Positions 34,720-34,755 of a stretch of 34,755 bases of DNA are shown in pieces. Every line of letters begins with the position of its first letter. The first letter of the stretch is position 1. The notes under the pieces were generated by a model. The model did not search any database and was not told the origin of the DNA. It was given only the letters and a program-made list of their open reading frames with translations. The stretch comes from Candidatus Sulfopaludibacter sp. GTDB taxonomy: Bacteria; Acidobacteriota; Terriglobia; Bryobacterales; Bryobacteraceae. The stretch is from assembly GCA_031292755.1 (NCBI GenBank), contig JARLGM010000064.1:1-34755 (forward strand). Reading direction: 5' to 3'. The position numbers were made by a program, and so were the translations under genes.

Positions 34720-34742
34720 AAAAAGGTCGGCCCGAAGGGCCG
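34720..34742 (-). terminator. Rho-independent terminator on the minus strand
   Basis: Read on the minus strand, CGGCCC-TTC-GGGCCG forms a perfect 6-bp GC stem with a three-base loop (34742-34728). After three bases it is followed by TTTTT (34724-34720). On the plus strand no T-run follows, so it should end a minus-strand transcript entering from beyond the right edge. Confidence 0.7.
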
Positions 34743-34755
34743 CACCATTCCCCAC

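Overview
The window is high-GC bacterial DNA, about 35 kb, with tightly packed genes, frequent 1-4 base gene overlaps and several GTG/TTG starts. It suggests an Acidobacteriota genome, probably of the Solibacter/Bryobacterales type. This is an inference from the gene set: exported DUF1592/DUF1552/ankyrin genes, exported TPR and SH3 proteins, and a TonB receptor with a carboxypeptidase-regulatory-like N-terminal domain. No rRNA, tRNA, CRISPR array, prophage or insertion sequence was seen.

Region 1 (1-10063) is the distal part of a respiratory complex I operon: nuoF (5' end outside the window), nuoG, H, J, K, L, M, N. nuoI is missing from its usual place between nuoH and nuoJ. A 7-bp tandem repeat lies between nuoK and nuoL. 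Region 2 (10084-13945) holds an exported serine hydrolase of the beta-lactamase class C/esterase type, a small hypothetical protein, and a convergent exported TPR protein.

Region 3 (13990-20609) is a cobalamin-salvage operon led by a clear cobalamin riboswitch. It encodes a BtuB-like TonB-dependent receptor, a PduO-type cob(I)alamin adenosyltransferase, a small membrane protein of the DUF6580 type, a DUF71/COG2102 PP-loop enzyme, and a BtuF-like binding protein with no signal peptide. These are followed, with overlapping reading frames, by a cytidylate-kinase-like protein fused to a nuclease-fold-like C-terminus, and by hypoxanthine phosphoribosyltransferase. No BtuCD permease or corrin-ring synthesis gene is present. 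The operon therefore looks like uptake and remodelling of external corrinoid, with the inner-membrane step unassigned; the DUF6580 protein is the obvious candidate. This is the most interesting system in the window.

Region 4 (20711-24008) has a degenerate receiver-domain protein (phosphoacceptor Asp to Glu, conserved Lys to Gln), an M20 dipeptidase, a tiny convergent two-helix membrane protein and an SH3-domain lipoprotein. Region 5 (24035-30645) is a four-gene, translationally coupled operon behind a good sigma70-type promoter: a di-haem-motif DUF1587/1592/1588/1585 protein, a Tat-exported DUF1552 protein, an exported ankyrin-repeat protein and a protein with one CxxCH motif. Its biochemical role is not known to me. 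Region 6 (30652-34755) has a large exported protein on the minus strand, a RHH/ParE-type toxin-antitoxin pair with GTAC-repeat operator-like DNA, a LysR regulator flanked by 12-bp direct repeats, and a minus-strand terminator for a gene beyond the right edge.
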